Below, piece after piece: positions 1-8,760 of a stretch of 64,000 bases of DNA. The notes under the pieces were generated by a model. It was not told the origin of the DNA. It did no database searches and was given only the letters and a program-made list of their open reading frames with translations. The position numbers were made by a program, and so were the translations under genes. Source of the DNA: Streptomyces kronopolitis (GTDB lineage: Bacteria > Actinomycetota > Actinomycetes > Streptomycetales > Streptomycetaceae); the NCBI RefSeq assembly GCF_014646275.1, contig NZ_BMND01000022.1, positions 62,001-126,000 on the forward strand. The letters are read 5' to 3'. Numbering within the stretch: position 1 is the stretch's first letter; the number at the start of each line of letters is the position of its first letter.

Positions 1-333
1 GGCCAGGTCCCGCGGCGCGTCGTCCGACACCCGCCCGCCGGCCGACCGCAGGGCGGCGAGCCCGCCGGAGTGGGCCCGCCCGGGCGACAGCAGCACGGCC
101 GCCACCCCGGCCCCCCGCCTCGCCAGCCGGGCGCCGGCGTACAGCGCGTCCCCTCCGTTGTCGCCGCTGCCCACCAGCAGCACCACCCGGGCGCCGTACA
201 CCCGCCCCAGCAACTCCGCGCAGGCCACGGCCAGTCCGGCCGCGGCCCGCTGCATCAGGGCCCCTTCGGGCAGCCGGGCCATGAGCTCCCGCTCGGCGGC
301 CCGCACGGTCTCCACGCTGTAGGCAGTCCTCAT
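1..333 (-). CDS. nnr: Bifunctional NAD(P)H-hydrate repair enzyme Nnr, N-terminal part (partial)
   Basis: The first 111 residues of a YjeF_N-type epimerase domain are present; the gene runs off the left edge. The start is an ATG at 333 and the frame stays open to base 1. Residues 55-62 read GSGDNGGD, the glycine-rich motif of NAD(P)HX epimerases, after an N-terminal helix (SVETVRAAERELMA). In the family, the epimerase interconverts R- and S-NAD(P)HX, and actinobacterial proteins usually carry an ADP/ATP-dependent dehydratase domain at the C-terminus; that half is outside the window, so bifunctionality is inferred. It lies 81 bp downstream of acpS on the same strand, the usual Streptomyces order glmS-acpS-nnr. 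Confidence 0.85.
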   Translation of the reverse strand, partial: MRTAYSVETVRAAERELMARLPEGALMQRAAAGLAVACAELLGRVYGARVVLLVGSGDNGGDALYAGARLARRGAGVAAVLLSPGRAHSGGLAALRSAGGRVSDDAPRDLA

Positions 334-414
334 ACGCCAAGTCTCGCCCCTCGCCGACGGGGTGCGGCGGATTTCCCACCCGCCGCACCACGGCGGCGCC
401 CGCCGGAGACCGCG

Positions 415-783
415 TCACCCCTCGGCGATCACCACGGCGGAGGCCACGCCCGCGTCATGGCTCAGCGAGACGTGCCAGGACCGGACGCCGAGTTCCGCGG
501 CGCGCGCCTCGACCGTCCCGCGCACCCGCAGCCGCGGCTGTCCGCTGTCCTCGACGTACACCTCGGCATCGCTCCAGTGCAGCCCGCCCGGCGCCCCCAG
601 CGCCTTGGCCAGCGCCTCCTTCGCGGCGAACCGGGCCGCCAGCGAGGCGGTGCCGCGGCGCTCCCCGCTCGGCAGACACAGCTCCGAGGGGAGGAACAGC
701 CGCCCCGCCAGCTCGGGCGTGCGGTCCAGCGCCGCCCCGAAGCGCTCGATCTCCGCCACGTCGATCCCCACCCCGATGATCAT
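415..783 (-). CDS. acpS: Holo-[acyl-carrier-protein] synthase AcpS
   Basis: This 122-residue protein has the usual length of group I phosphopantetheinyl transferases, which move 4'-phosphopantetheine from CoA to the serine of acyl carrier protein. The N-terminal GVGIDVAEIERF carries the Mg-binding Asp8, and FAAKEALAKALG carries Glu56 and the CoA-contacting Lys. The C-terminal WHVSLSHD is also typical. The ATG at 783 overlaps the glmS stop codon (780-782), so the two are translationally coupled. The product would activate ACPs of fatty-acid synthase and possibly of polyketide synthases. Confidence 0.93.
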   Translation of the reverse strand: MIIGVGIDVAEIERFGAALDRTPELAGRLFLPSELCLPSGERRGTASLAARFAAKEALAKALGAPGGLHWSDAEVYVEDSGQPRLRVRGTVEARAAELGVRSWHVSLSHDAGVASAVVIAEG

Positions 784-2627
784 TCGACGGTCACCGACTT
801 GGCGAGGTTGCGCGGCTGGTCGACCTCGTTGCCGCGGGCGGTGGCCAGCTCGCAGGCGAAGACCTGCAACGGCACCGTGGACACCAGCGGCTGCAGCAGC
901 ACCGGCGTCCGCGGGATCCGTACGAGGTGATCGGCGTAGGGCACCACCGTCTCGTCGCCCTCCTCCGCGATCACGATGGTCCGCGCGCCGCGGGCCCGGA
1001 TCTCCTGGATGTTGGACACGATCTTGTCGTGCAGCACGGACCGCCCGCGCGGCGACGGCACGACCACCACCACCGGCAGATCCTGCTCGATCAGCGCGAT
1101 CGGCCCGTGCTTCAGCTCGCCGGCCGCGAAGCCCTCCGCGTGCATGTACGCGAGTTCCTTGAGCTTCAGCGCGCCCTCCAGCGCCACCGGATAGCCCACG
1201 TGCCGGCCGAGGAAGAGCACCGTGTTCTTGTCGGCGAGGCTGCGCGCCAGCTCCCGTACCGGCTCCATCGTGCCGAGCACCTGCTCGACCTGGGTGCCGA
1301 TGGCGGCGAGTTCGCGCACCACGGCCCGGATCTCGTCCCCCCACTTCGTGCCCCGCACCTGCGCCACGTACAGCGCCACCAGGTAGCAGGCCACCAGCTG
1401 GGTCAGGAACGCCTTCGTGGACGCCACCGCGACCTCGGGCCCGGCGTGGGTGTACAGCACCGCGTCCGACTCCCGCGGGATGGTCGACCCGTTGGTGTTG
1501 CAGATGGCGAGCACCTTCGCGCCCTGCTCACGGGCGTGCCGCAGCGCCATCAGGGTGTCCATGGTCTCGCCGGACTGGCTGATGGCGATGACCAGGGTGT
1601 GCCGGTCCAGGATCGGGTCGCGGTAGCGGAACTCGCTGGCCAGCTCGGTCTCGCAGGGGATCCGCGTCCAGTGCTCGATCGCGTACTTGGCGATCATCCC
1701 CGCGTGGTACGCCGTCCCGCACGCCACGATGACGACCTTGTCGACCTCGCGCAGCACCTCCGGCGGGATCCGCACCTCGTCCAGGGACAGCACCCCCGAG
1801 GCGTCGATCCGGCCCAGCAGGGTGTCCGCGACGGCCTTCGGCTGCTCGGCGATCTCCTTGAGCATGAAGTAGTCGTAGCCGCCCTTCTCGGCGGCCGAGG
1901 CGTCCCAGTCGACGTGGTACTCCCGCACCTCGGCGGGCGCCCCGTCGAAGCCGGTGACCGTCACCGCCTCCCGGCGCAGCTCCACCACCTGGTCCTGGCC
2001 CAGCTCGATCGCCTCGCGGGTGTGCGCGATGAACGCCGCGACGTCCGAGGCGAGAAAGGCCTCGCCGTCCCCGACACCCACCACCAGCGGCGAGTTGCGG
2101 CGCGCCCCGACCACCACGTCCGGCTCGTCGGCATGCACCGCGACCAGCGTGAAGGCGCCCTCCAGCCGCCGGCACACCTGCCGCATCGCCTCGGCCAGCT
2201 CCCCGCAGGACGAATAGGCCTCGGCCAGCAGATGGGCCACCGCCTCGGTGTCCGTCTCGGATGTCAACTCATGCCCGCGGTCGGTGAGTTCGGCGCGCAG
2301 GGCGGCGAAGTTCTCGATGATGCCGTTGTGCACGACGCAGACCCGGCCGGCGTTGTCCAGATGCGGATGGGCGTTGGCGTCGGTGGGCGCGCCGTGGGTG
2401 GCCCACCGGGTGTGCCCGATACCGGCCGCGCCCGCGGGCAGCGGACGGTCCGCCAGCTCCTTCTCCAGATTGGCGAGTTTGCCGGCCTTTCTGGCCGCGG
2501 CCAGTCCGCCGTCGGCGAGCACGGCCACGCCCGCCGAGTCGTAGCCGCGGTACTCCAGCCGCTTCAGCCCGGCCAGGACGACATCCAGGGCGCTCTGCCC
2601 GCCCACATATCCCACGATTCCGCACAT
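780..2627 (-). CDS. glmS: Glutamine--fructose-6-phosphate aminotransferase (isomerizing)
   Basis: This 615-residue enzyme makes glucosamine-6-phosphate, the first step towards UDP-GlcNAc for peptidoglycan. The N-terminal MCGIVGYVG gives the nucleophilic Cys2 of the class II glutamine amidotransferase domain, followed by GHTRWATHG and HNGIIEN motifs. Two SIS isomerase domains follow (about 285-425 and 455-600), with SQSGETMDT in the first and the C-terminal sequence ending AKSVTVE. glmM, the next pathway enzyme, lies about 1.6 kb away on the same strand. No glmS ribozyme-like structure is evident upstream; the intergenic gap to the next gene is only 80 bp. Confidence 0.96.
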   Translation of the reverse strand: MCGIVGYVGGQSALDVVLAGLKRLEYRGYDSAGVAVLADGGLAAARKAGKLANLEKELADRPLPAGAAGIGHTRWATHGAPTDANAHPHLDNAGRVCVVHNGIIENFAALRAELTDRGHELTSETDTEAVAHLLAEAYSSCGELAEAMRQVCRRLEGAFTLVAVHADEPDVVVGARRNSPLVVGVGDGEAFLASDVAAFIAHTREAIELGQDQVVELRREAVTVTGFDGAPAEVREYHVDWDASAAEKGGYDYFMLKEIAEQPKAVADTLLGRIDASGVLSLDEVRIPPEVLREVDKVVIVACGTAYHAGMIAKYAIEHWTRIPCETELASEFRYRDPILDRHTLVIAISQSGETMDTLMALRHAREQGAKVLAICNTNGSTIPRESDAVLYTHAGPEVAVASTKAFLTQLVACYLVALYVAQVRGTKWGDEIRAVVRELAAIGTQVEQVLGTMEPVRELARSLADKNTVLFLGRHVGYPVALEGALKLKELAYMHAEGFAAGELKHGPIALIEQDLPVVVVVPSPRGRSVLHDKIVSNIQEIRARGARTIVIAEEGDETVVPYADHLVRIPRTPVLLQPLVSTVPLQVFACELATARGNEVDQPRNLAKSVTVE

Positions 2628-2707
2628 GGGGGCAGCGTACGCTGCGGGCCTGCACGGTCCGCAGCGTCACGTCGCGGCGGGTCACGGCCGGAGAACCGGC
2701 CCGCGGG

Positions 2708-2935
2708 TCAGTACCCGAGCGCTATCCGGTCGTGCGCCTCGCGCACCGTCTCCAGGAACTCCTCGTCCGCCTCCGCGTCCACGCCGAGCCCGCTGACCGG
2801 CTCGTAGCGCTCCAGGAAATCGCCGAGGTCCTCACCCAGGTCCTCGTCCGGCAGATCCTCCGCCAGCTCGGCGTACACCCGCGCGGCGAAACAGTCCGAC
2901 GCGGCCTTCGTACCCCGGCCCCGGACCGCGCTCAC
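2708..2935 (-). CDS. Small acidic protein of unknown function
   Basis: An acidic product of about 75 residues (AELAEDLPDEDLGEDLGDFLERYEPVSGLGVDAEADEEF is split by no stop) lies upstream of glmS on the same strand. I do not recognise a domain. The start chosen is GTG 2935, preceded by a GGGGGAGG purine run; a GTG at 2986 would add 17 residues, but codons there have clearly lower G/C at third positions, so the downstream start is preferred. High GC3 and preserved frame support it being real. No cysteine cluster, signal peptide or membrane segment is visible. Its position between coaA (divergent) and glmS is its only functional hint. Confidence 0.6.
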   Translation of the reverse strand: MSAVRGRGTKAASDCFAARVYAELAEDLPDEDLGEDLGDFLERYEPVSGLGVDAEADEEFLETVREAHDRIALGY

Positions 2936-3157
2936 GGTCCTCCCCCACGGTCGCTGTCCCAGCAGACCGGCCTTACGCGCTCCCACACGTGCCCCCTTGC
3001 GTCGTCCACGGCCCTGGGCGGGCGTGTCCCCGCCACCGACCGTACCGGGCAATATCCATTCGGGTACAGACAGCGAGGTGGAGATGCACCCAAGCCCGCC
3101 CTGACAGGCACAACCCCCCTCGCAGACGTCAGCCTGGCACCCGGAGGTGAACGGCAC

Positions 3158-4165
3158 ATGACGCCTGAGCACAATGGGCGCGTGCCCTCGACGACCGATC
3201 CGCAGCAACGACGCCGCGCCGACAGCTCCCCGTACGTCGATCTGACGCGCGCGCAGTGGAGCGCCCTGCGGGAGAAGACCCCGCTGCCCCTGACGGCCGA
3301 CGAGGTCGAACGGCTGCGGGGGCTCGGCGACGTCATCGACCTCGACGAGGTGCGCGACGTCTACCTCCCGCTGTCCCGGCTGCTCAACCTCTACGTCGGC
3401 GCCACCAGCAATCTGCGCGGCGCGCTCAACACCTTCCTCGGCGACGCCGGCGGCGGCCCGCAGACCGGCACCCCCTTCGTCATCGGGGTCGCCGGCAGCG
3501 TGGCGGTCGGCAAGTCCACCACCGCCCGGCTGCTCCAGGCCCTGCTGGCCCGCTGGCCCGAGCACCCGCGGGTGGAGCTGGTCACCACCGACGGGTTCCT
3601 CTTCCCCAACGCCGAGCTGCACCGGCGCGGCCTGATGTCCCGCAAGGGCTTCCCGGAGTCCTACGACCGGCGGGCGCTGACCCGCTTCGTCGCGGACGTG
3701 AAGTCCGGCCGGGCCGAGGTCTCCGCGCCCGTCTACTCCCACCTGATCTACGACATCGTGCCCGACGAGCGGCTGACCGTACGCCGCCCGGACATCCTCA
3801 TCGTCGAGGGGCTGAACGTCCTCCAGCCGGCGCTGCCCGGCAAGGACGGCCGCACCCGCCTGGGCCTCGCCGACTTCTTCGACTTCTCCGTCTACGTCGA
3901 CGCCCGCACCGAGGACATCGAGCGGTGGTACCTCGGCCGCTTCCGCAAGCTGCGCGAGACCGCCTTCCAGAACCCGTTCTCGTACTTCCGCAAGTACACC
4001 CAGGTCTCCGAGGACGAGGCCCTCGACTACGCCCGGAAGATGTGGCGGACCATCAACAAGCCCAACCTGCAGCAGAACGTGGCCCCGACCCGCGGCCGCG
4101 CGAACCTGGTCCTGCGCAAGGGGCCGGACCACAAGGTGCAGCGGCTGTCACTGCGCAAGCTCTGA
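3158..4165 (+). CDS. coaA: Pantothenate kinase, type I
   Basis: This 335-residue kinase phosphorylates pantothenate, the committed step of CoA synthesis. Residues 110-121 form the P-loop GVAGSVAVGKST, followed by TTDGFLFPN, RKGFPESYD and the acceptor-binding region HLIYDIVPDE, all hallmarks of bacterial CoaA. The C-terminal QNPFSYFRKY and RTINKPNLQQN are also conserved. The ATG at 3158 has a near-perfect GGAGGTGA ribosome-binding site 7 nt upstream (3143-3150), which decides against a GTG at 3182. It is divergent from the small acidic gene and convergent with glmM. Confidence 0.95.
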   Translation: MTPEHNGRVPSTTDPQQRRRADSSPYVDLTRAQWSALREKTPLPLTADEVERLRGLGDVIDLDEVRDVYLPLSRLLNLYVGATSNLRGALNTFLGDAGGGPQTGTPFVIGVAGSVAVGKSTTARLLQALLARWPEHPRVELVTTDGFLFPNAELHRRGLMSRKGFPESYDRRALTRFVADVKSGRAEVSAPVYSHLIYDIVPDERLTVRRPDILIVEGLNVLQPALPGKDGRTRLGLADFFDFSVYVDARTEDIERWYLGRFRKLRETAFQNPFSYFRKYTQVSEDEALDYARKMWRTINKPNLQQNVAPTRGRANLVLRKGPDHKVQRLSLRKL

Positions 4166-4206
4166 ACGGCCACCGGCCACGGACCCCGGCGGCGCCGCCG
4201 ATGCGA

Positions 4207-4244
4207 GCGGGCGGGCCCCCGACCACCGTCAGGAACCCGCCCGC
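4207..4244. terminator. Hairpin between convergent coaA and glmM
   Basis: A 9-bp perfect G/C stem (4207-4215 with 4236-4244) with a 20-nt loop sits between the coaA and glmM stops. There is no clear U-tract on either strand, so bidirectional termination is an inference from position; many actinobacterial terminators lack the U-tail. Confidence 0.35.
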
Positions 4245-4262
4245 AAAAGCACCCCGCCGCGC

Positions 4263-5621
4263 TCAGCCCAGTGCGGACTTGACCGCGTCGGCCAGCCGTC
4301 CGGCGACCGCCCGGGCCTGCTCGATGTCGGCCGCCTCCACCATCACGCGCACCAGCGGCTCCGTGCCGGAGGGCCGCAGCAGCACCCGCCCGGTCGCGCC
4401 CAGCTCCCGCTCCGCCTCGGTGACCGCCGCGGTCAGCTCCGGCGAGGTGGCCACCCGCGCCTTGTCGACGTCGGGGACGTTGATCAGGATCTGCGGCAGC
4501 CGCTCCATGACGCCCGCCAGCTCGGCCAGCGGACGCCCGGTCGCGGCGACCCGCGCGGCCAGCATCAGACCGGTCAGCGTGCCGTCACCGGTGGTGGCGT
4601 GGTCCAGCACGATGACGTGCCCGGACTGCTCGCCGCCCAGCGCGAAGCCGTGCGCCTTCATCTCCTCCAGGACGTAGCGGTCGCCGACCGCCGTCTGGAT
4701 CAGCTCGATGCCCGCGCGCTCCATGGCCAGCTTGAAGCCCAGGTTCGACATGACGGTGGCGACCACGGTGTTCTGGCGCAGCGTGCCGGCCTCGCGCATC
4801 CCCAGCGCCAGCACCGCCAGGATCTGGTCCCCGTCGACCTCGTTGCCCTCGCGGTCCACGGCCAGGCAGCGGTCCGCGTCGCCGTCGTGGGCGACACCCA
4901 GGTCGGCGCCGTGCTCGACGACGGCCGCGCGCAGCAGCGCGAGGTGGGTGGAGCCGCAGCCGTCGTTGATGTTCAGGCCGTCGGGCTCGGTGCCGAGGGT
5001 GATGACATCGGCGCCGGCCCGGGCGAACGCCTCGGGCGAGACCCGCGCCGCCGCGCCGTGCGCGCCGTCGATGACGATCTTCAGCCCGTCCAGGCGGTTG
5101 GGCAGGACACCGACGAGGTGCGCGACATAGTTGTCGAAGCCCTCGTCGTAGACGGTGACCCGGCCCACGCCGGCGCCGGTCGGCCGCTCCCAGGGCTCAC
5201 CGGAGCTGTGCGCGCGGTAGGTCCGCTCGATCCGGTCCTCCAGCTCGTCGGCGAGCTTGTGGCCGCCGCGGGCGAAGAACTTGATGCCGTTGTCGGGCAT
5301 CGGGTTGTGGCTGGCCGAGAGCATCACACCGAGGTCCGCACCGAGCGAGCCGGTCAGATACGCGACCGCCGGGGTCGGGAGCACGCCCACCCGCAGCACG
5401 TCCACCCCGGCGCTGGCCAGGCCCGCGACGACCGCGGCCTCCAGGAATTCCCCGGAAGCGCGTGGATCGCGCCCGACCACGGCCACCGGCCGGTGACCTT
5501 CGAAGGTGCCCGCTTCGGCGAGCACGTGCGCCGCAGCGACCGACAGACCGAGCGCCAGCTCCGCCGTCAGGTCCGCATTGGCGACACCGCGCACACCGTC
5601 CGTGCCGAAGAGTCGTCCCAC
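4263..5621 (-). CDS. glmM: Phosphoglucosamine mutase
   Basis: This 452-residue alpha-D-phosphohexomutase converts glucosamine-6-phosphate to glucosamine-1-phosphate for UDP-GlcNAc synthesis. The start is MGRLFGTDGVRG, the family signature. The phosphoserine loop LSASHNPMPDNG places the catalytic serine at about residue 104. The metal-binding loop is HDGDADRC, and the phosphate-binding end is RPSGTEPLVRVMVE. It lies downstream of rplM-rpsI on the same strand, separated from rpsI by a strong hairpin (5696-5729), so it is probably a separate unit. Confidence 0.95.
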   Translation of the reverse strand: MGRLFGTDGVRGVANADLTAELALGLSVAAAHVLAEAGTFEGHRPVAVVGRDPRASGEFLEAAVVAGLASAGVDVLRVGVLPTPAVAYLTGSLGADLGVMLSASHNPMPDNGIKFFARGGHKLADELEDRIERTYRAHSSGEPWERPTGAGVGRVTVYDEGFDNYVAHLVGVLPNRLDGLKIVIDGAHGAAARVSPEAFARAGADVITLGTEPDGLNINDGCGSTHLALLRAAVVEHGADLGVAHDGDADRCLAVDREGNEVDGDQILAVLALGMREAGTLRQNTVVATVMSNLGFKLAMERAGIELIQTAVGDRYVLEEMKAHGFALGGEQSGHVIVLDHATTGDGTLTGLMLAARVAATGRPLAELAGVMERLPQILINVPDVDKARVATSPELTAAVTEAERELGATGRVLLRPSGTEPLVRVMVEAADIEQARAVAGRLADAVKSALG

Positions 5622-5695
5622 TGGTGTCCTCCGAGTAGATGAGCTTGGACCAGAGATGTACGTCCAGGTATACGCGTCCGGTCCCGGATAGCCGA

Positions 5696-5729
5696 ACGCC
5701 CCGGCAGCACGGAGGTGCCACCGGGGCGT
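5696..5729 (-). terminator. Terminator hairpin downstream of rpsI
   Basis: A 9-bp perfect G/C-rich stem (5696-5704 with 5721-5729) with further pairing inside the loop lies 30 bp beyond the rpsI stop. It has no long U-tail. Position between rpsI and glmM makes transcription termination the likely role. Confidence 0.5.
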
Positions 5730-5759
5730 ACGCCAAGGGCTGCATGGAGCAGCGCGCGG

Positions 5760-6263
5760 TTAGCGCTTGCTGTACTGCGGCGCCTTGCGGGCCTTCTTCA
5801 GACCGGCCTTCTTGCGCTCGACCGCACGGTCGTCACGCTTGAGGAACCCGGCCTTCTTCAGCGCGCCGCGGTTGTTGTCCACGTCCGCCTCGTTCAGCGC
5901 ACGGGCCACGCCCAGGCGCAGCGCACCGGCCTGGCCGGAGATGCCGCCGCCGGAGATGCGGGCCACGACGTCGTAGCGGTTGTCGAGCTCGAGCACCTTG
6001 AAGGGCTCGTTGACTTCCTGCTGGTGCACCTTGTTGGGGAAGTAGCCCTCAAGGGTGCGACCGTTGATCTTCCACTGGCCGGTGCCCGGGACGATCCGGA
6101 CGCGGGCGATGGCGTTCTTGCGACGGCCCAGGCCGGCCGCCGGCTGCGGGTCGCCGAAGCGGGACGCGAGGGACTCGGAGGTGTACTCCGACTCCACGAC
6201 CTCGGTCTCGGTGGTGTACTCCTCGACCTCGTCCAGCGGGGTCTCGGGGGTGGTCTCAGCCAC
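5760..6263 (-). CDS. rpsI: 30S ribosomal protein S9
   Basis: This 167-residue S9 binds 16S rRNA at the P-site. The core GRRKNAIARVRIVPGTG and the C-terminal basic tail ending APQYSKR, whose last Arg contacts the P-site tRNA anticodon, are intact. The first 45 or so residues are an acidic extension typical of Streptomyces S9. The start is taken as GTG 6263 (VAETTPETP) with GAGGAG 4 nt upstream; the frame is open further upstream, but into the rplM region, with atypical Ser/Arg-rich sequence. It is co-transcribed with rplM. Confidence 0.95.
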   Translation of the reverse strand: MAETTPETPLDEVEEYTTETEVVESEYTSESLASRFGDPQPAAGLGRRKNAIARVRIVPGTGQWKINGRTLEGYFPNKVHQQEVNEPFKVLELDNRYDVVARISGGGISGQAGALRLGVARALNEADVDNNRGALKKAGFLKRDDRAVERKKAGLKKARKAPQYSKR

Positions 6264-6306
6264 GATGCTCCTCAGAATTCTCTGTCGTCTTAGGGGGTGG
6301 CCGGAC

Positions 6307-6750
6307 TTACTGCGCGACCTGGGTGATCTCGAACGGGACCGGCTGCTGCGCAGCGTGCGGGTGCTCGGCACCCGCGTAGACCTTCAGCTTCGAGAGCATC
6401 TGACGGCCGAGGGTGTTCTTGGGGAGCATGCCCTTGATGGCCTTCTCGACGGCCTTCTCGGGGTTCTTGTCGAGCAGCTCGTCGTAGCGGACGGAGCGCA
6501 GACCACCCGGGAAGCCGGAGTGACGGTAGGCCATCTTCTGGGTCCGCTTGTTGCCGGACAGGTGCACCTTGTCGGCGTTGACGATGATGACGAAGTCACC
6601 CATGTCAACGTGCGGCGCGTAGACCGGCTTGTGCTTGCCCCGCAGGAGGGACGCGGCCTGGGTGGCCAGACGGCCCAGGACAACGTCCTGCGCGTCAATG
6701 ATGTGCCACTGGCGCTGGACATCGCCGGGCTTGGGGCTGAACGTACGCAC
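6307..6750 (-). CDS. rplM: 50S ribosomal protein L13
   Basis: This 147-residue L13 is an early 50S assembly protein. It has the conserved WHIIDAQDVVLGRLAT near the N-terminus and the motif GMLPKNTLGRQML. The start is a GTG at 6750 with GAAGG 7 nt upstream. rpsI follows after 43 bp, the nearly universal rplM-rpsI pair. A good promoter match lies at 6927-6956, leaving a leader of about 170 nt. Confidence 0.96.
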   Translation of the reverse strand: MRTFSPKPGDVQRQWHIIDAQDVVLGRLATQAASLLRGKHKPVYAPHVDMGDFVIIVNADKVHLSGNKRTQKMAYRHSGFPGGLRSVRYDELLDKNPEKAVEKAIKGMLPKNTLGRQMLSKLKVYAGAEHPHAAQQPVPFEITQVAQ

Positions 6751-6926
6751 GTCTTAGCCTTCGCTTCTGAGTGAATGGGTCCTGTACTGGTCGCCGTGGC
6801 TGACACACAGCAGGGCGGCACTACGGGTGACGCAACCCGATCGTCCGCCGCTGGTTATCGGCCCAGGGACCGGCGTAAGGGCCCCTCACGTGAGATAGAG
6901 CAAGCCAATACGCATAACGAACTGGC

Positions 6927-6956
6927 AGAATACCGGGCCGTCCCCAGTGGGGTCAA
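6927..6956 (-). promoter_or_regulatory. Predicted sigma-HrdB promoter of rplM-rpsI
   Basis: On the minus strand a TTGACC -35 box and a TATTCT -10 box are separated by 18 bp. The predicted transcription start lies about 170 nt upstream of the rplM GTG. The leader between contains G/C-rich inverted segments (around 6840-6895) that could carry L13 feedback control, but I recognise no known leader family there. Confidence 0.5.
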
Positions 6957-7020
6957 AACACGCCCCGAACCGGCGTACGGTTCCGGGCCGCCGCCTTCCG
7001 CCCGGTCACCGTCGGTACCC

Positions 7021-7036
7021 CCCGCCCTACGGCGGG
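7021..7036 (-). terminator. Possible terminator of the ABC-F gene
   Basis: A CCCGCC/GGCGGG stem with loop CTAC lies 34 bp past the ABC-F stop codon. It is short and lacks a U-tail, so the call is weak. Confidence 0.3.
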
Positions 7037-7069
7037 CATCCGCCGCCCGGCGCCCGCCGCCGCCCGCCG

Positions 7070-8704
7070 CTACCGCTTGCGCTCCACCCGGCGCTCGTCC
7101 CACACCGGCTCGGCGGTCTCCCGCACCAGCCCGTCCGACCCGAACACCAGGAACCGGTCGAAGGCCTTCGCGAACCACCGGTCGTGGGTCACCGCCACCA
7201 CCGTGCCCTCGTACGCCTCCAGCCCCTCCTGGAGCGCCTCAGCGGACTCCAGGTCCAGGTTGTCCGTGGGCTCGTCGAGCAGCAGGGCGGTGGTGCCGGC
7301 CAGCTCCAGCAGCAGGATCTGGAAGCGGGCCTGCTGGCCGCCGGAGAGCCGCTCGAAGCGCTGCTCGGCCTGCTTCTCCAGCTCGTAGCGGCGCAGCGCC
7401 GACATGGCCTGGCCCTTGTCCCTGGCATGCTCGGTCCACAGGATGTCGAGCAGCGGGCGGCCCATCAGCTCGGGGTGGGCGTGCGTCTGGGCGAAGTGGC
7501 CGGGGACCACCCGGGCGCCCAGCTTCCAGCTGCCGGTGTGCGGCACGGGGCGGTCGGTGTCCCCGGCCAGCAGCCGCAGGAAGTGGGACTTGCCCGAGCC
7601 GTTGGAGCCCAGCACCGCGACCCGCTCGCCGTAGAAGATCTCCAGGTCGAACGGGCGCATCAGACCGGTCAGCTCCAGGTCCTCGCAGGTCACCGCCCGG
7701 ACGCCGGTGCGCCCGCCGCGCAGCCGCATCGTGATGTCCTGCTCGCGCGGCGGCTCCGGCGGCGGCCCGGCCTCCTCGAACTTCCGCAGCCGGGTCTGCG
7801 CCGCCGCATAGCGCGAGGCCAGCTCATGGCTGACCGAGGCGGCCTGCCGCAGCGAGACCACCAGCTTCTTCAGCTGCGCGTGCTTCTCGTCCCAGCGCCG
7901 CCGCAGCTCCTCGAAGCGGGCGAAGCGCTCCTTGCGCGCGGCGTGGTACGTGCCGAAGCCGCCGCCGTGCACCCAGACGTCGGAGCCCGCCGGGCCCGGC
8001 TCGACGCTGACGATCTTCTCCGCGGCCCGGGCCAGCAGCTCCCGGTCGTGGGAGACGAACAACACGGTCTTGCGGGTGGTGCGCAGCTGCTCCTCCAGCC
8101 AGCGCTTGCCGGGGACGTCCAGATAGTTGTCCGGCTCGTCCAGCAGCAGCACCTCGTCGGTGCCGCGCAGCAGCGACTCCAGCACCAGCCGCTTCTGCTC
8201 GCCCCCGGACAGCGTGCGCACCTGCCGCCACTGCGCCTTCTCGTACGGCATCCCCAGCGCCGCCATCGTGCACATGTCCCAGACCGTCTCGGCCTCGTAG
8301 CCGCGCGCCTCGGCCCAGTCGCTGAGCGCCTGCGCGTAGCCCATCTGCGCGGCCTCGTCGTCGCCCTCGGCGCTCATCATGGCCAGCTCGGCGGCGTCCA
8401 CCGCCGCGGCCGCCTCCCTGATCCGGGGCTGCGCCACCGAGACCAGCAGGTCACGCACCGTGCGTTCGTCCCGCACCGAGCCCACGAACTGCGGCATCAC
8501 CCCCAGCCCGCCGCTGACCGTCACCGCCCCGCCGTGCGGCTGCAGCTCCCCCGCGATCAGCCGCAGCAGCGTCGTCTTCCCGGCGCCGTTGGCTCCCACC
8601 AGTGCGACCGACGCGCCCTCGCCCACACGGAAGGACACATCTCCCAGCAGGACCCTCCCGTCCGGCAGGTAGTACTCCAGATGCCCGGCCTCAAGATGTC
8701 CCAT
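7070..8704 (-). CDS. ABC-F family ATP-binding protein
   Basis: This protein of about 544 residues has two ABC ATPase domains and no membrane segments, the layout of ABC-F ribosome-associated or antibiotic-protection factors. Domain 1 has GANGAGKTT (Walker A), LSGGEQKR signature and LLLDEPDNYLD; domain 2 has GSNGSGKSH, LSGGQQAR and LLLDEPTDNLD. A charged linker lies between them (about 240-310). Both catalytic Glu residues are present. The start is taken at ATG 8704 (MGHLEAGHLEYYLPDG); a GTG at 8719 would add five residues. Proteins of this kind are common in Streptomyces, and whether this one is an EttA-like translation factor or a resistance protein cannot be decided here. It is divergent from the gene at 8761. 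Confidence 0.85.
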   Translation of the reverse strand: MGHLEAGHLEYYLPDGRVLLGDVSFRVGEGASVALVGANGAGKTTLLRLIAGELQPHGGAVTVSGGLGVMPQFVGSVRDERTVRDLLVSVAQPRIREAAAAVDAAELAMMSAEGDDEAAQMGYAQALSDWAEARGYEAETVWDMCTMAALGMPYEKAQWRQVRTLSGGEQKRLVLESLLRGTDEVLLLDEPDNYLDVPGKRWLEEQLRTTRKTVLFVSHDRELLARAAEKIVSVEPGPAGSDVWVHGGGFGTYHAARKERFARFEELRRRWDEKHAQLKKLVVSLRQAASVSHELASRYAAAQTRLRKFEEAGPPPEPPREQDITMRLRGGRTGVRAVTCEDLELTGLMRPFDLEIFYGERVAVLGSNGSGKSHFLRLLAGDTDRPVPHTGSWKLGARVVPGHFAQTHAHPELMGRPLLDILWTEHARDKGQAMSALRRYELEKQAEQRFERLSGGQQARFQILLLELAGTTALLLDEPTDNLDLESAEALQEGLEAYEGTVVAVTHDRWFAKAFDRFLVFGSDGLVRETAEPVWDERRVERKR

Positions 8705-8760
8705 GAGCGCGATTGTCACCGGTCGTTCCGCGTTCCACCAACCCGATTAGGATGCGCGGC

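Larger units (their letters stand above)
6751..7069. other. Gene-free interval: rplM promoter/leader and ABC-F terminator
   Basis: The 319 bp hold the rplM promoter (6927-6956), a roughly 170-nt leader, and near the right end a 6-bp G/C hairpin with a 4-nt loop (7021-7036) that may end the ABC-F transcript. No open frame here has convincing codon bias. Confidence 0.6.

Noticed and set aside
2628..2707. glmS ribozyme upstream of glmS
   Set aside because: The 80-bp gap is too short and shows no matching structure; the ribozyme is typical of Firmicutes.
927..2807. 626-codon plus-strand frame opposite glmS
   Set aside because: It mirrors glmS codons and is rich in Arg, His and Gln; no domain is recognisable.
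7070..8704. Antibiotic-resistance gene call for the ABC-F protein
   Set aside because: ABC-F proteins include housekeeping translation factors, and nothing nearby indicates a resistance or biosynthetic setting.
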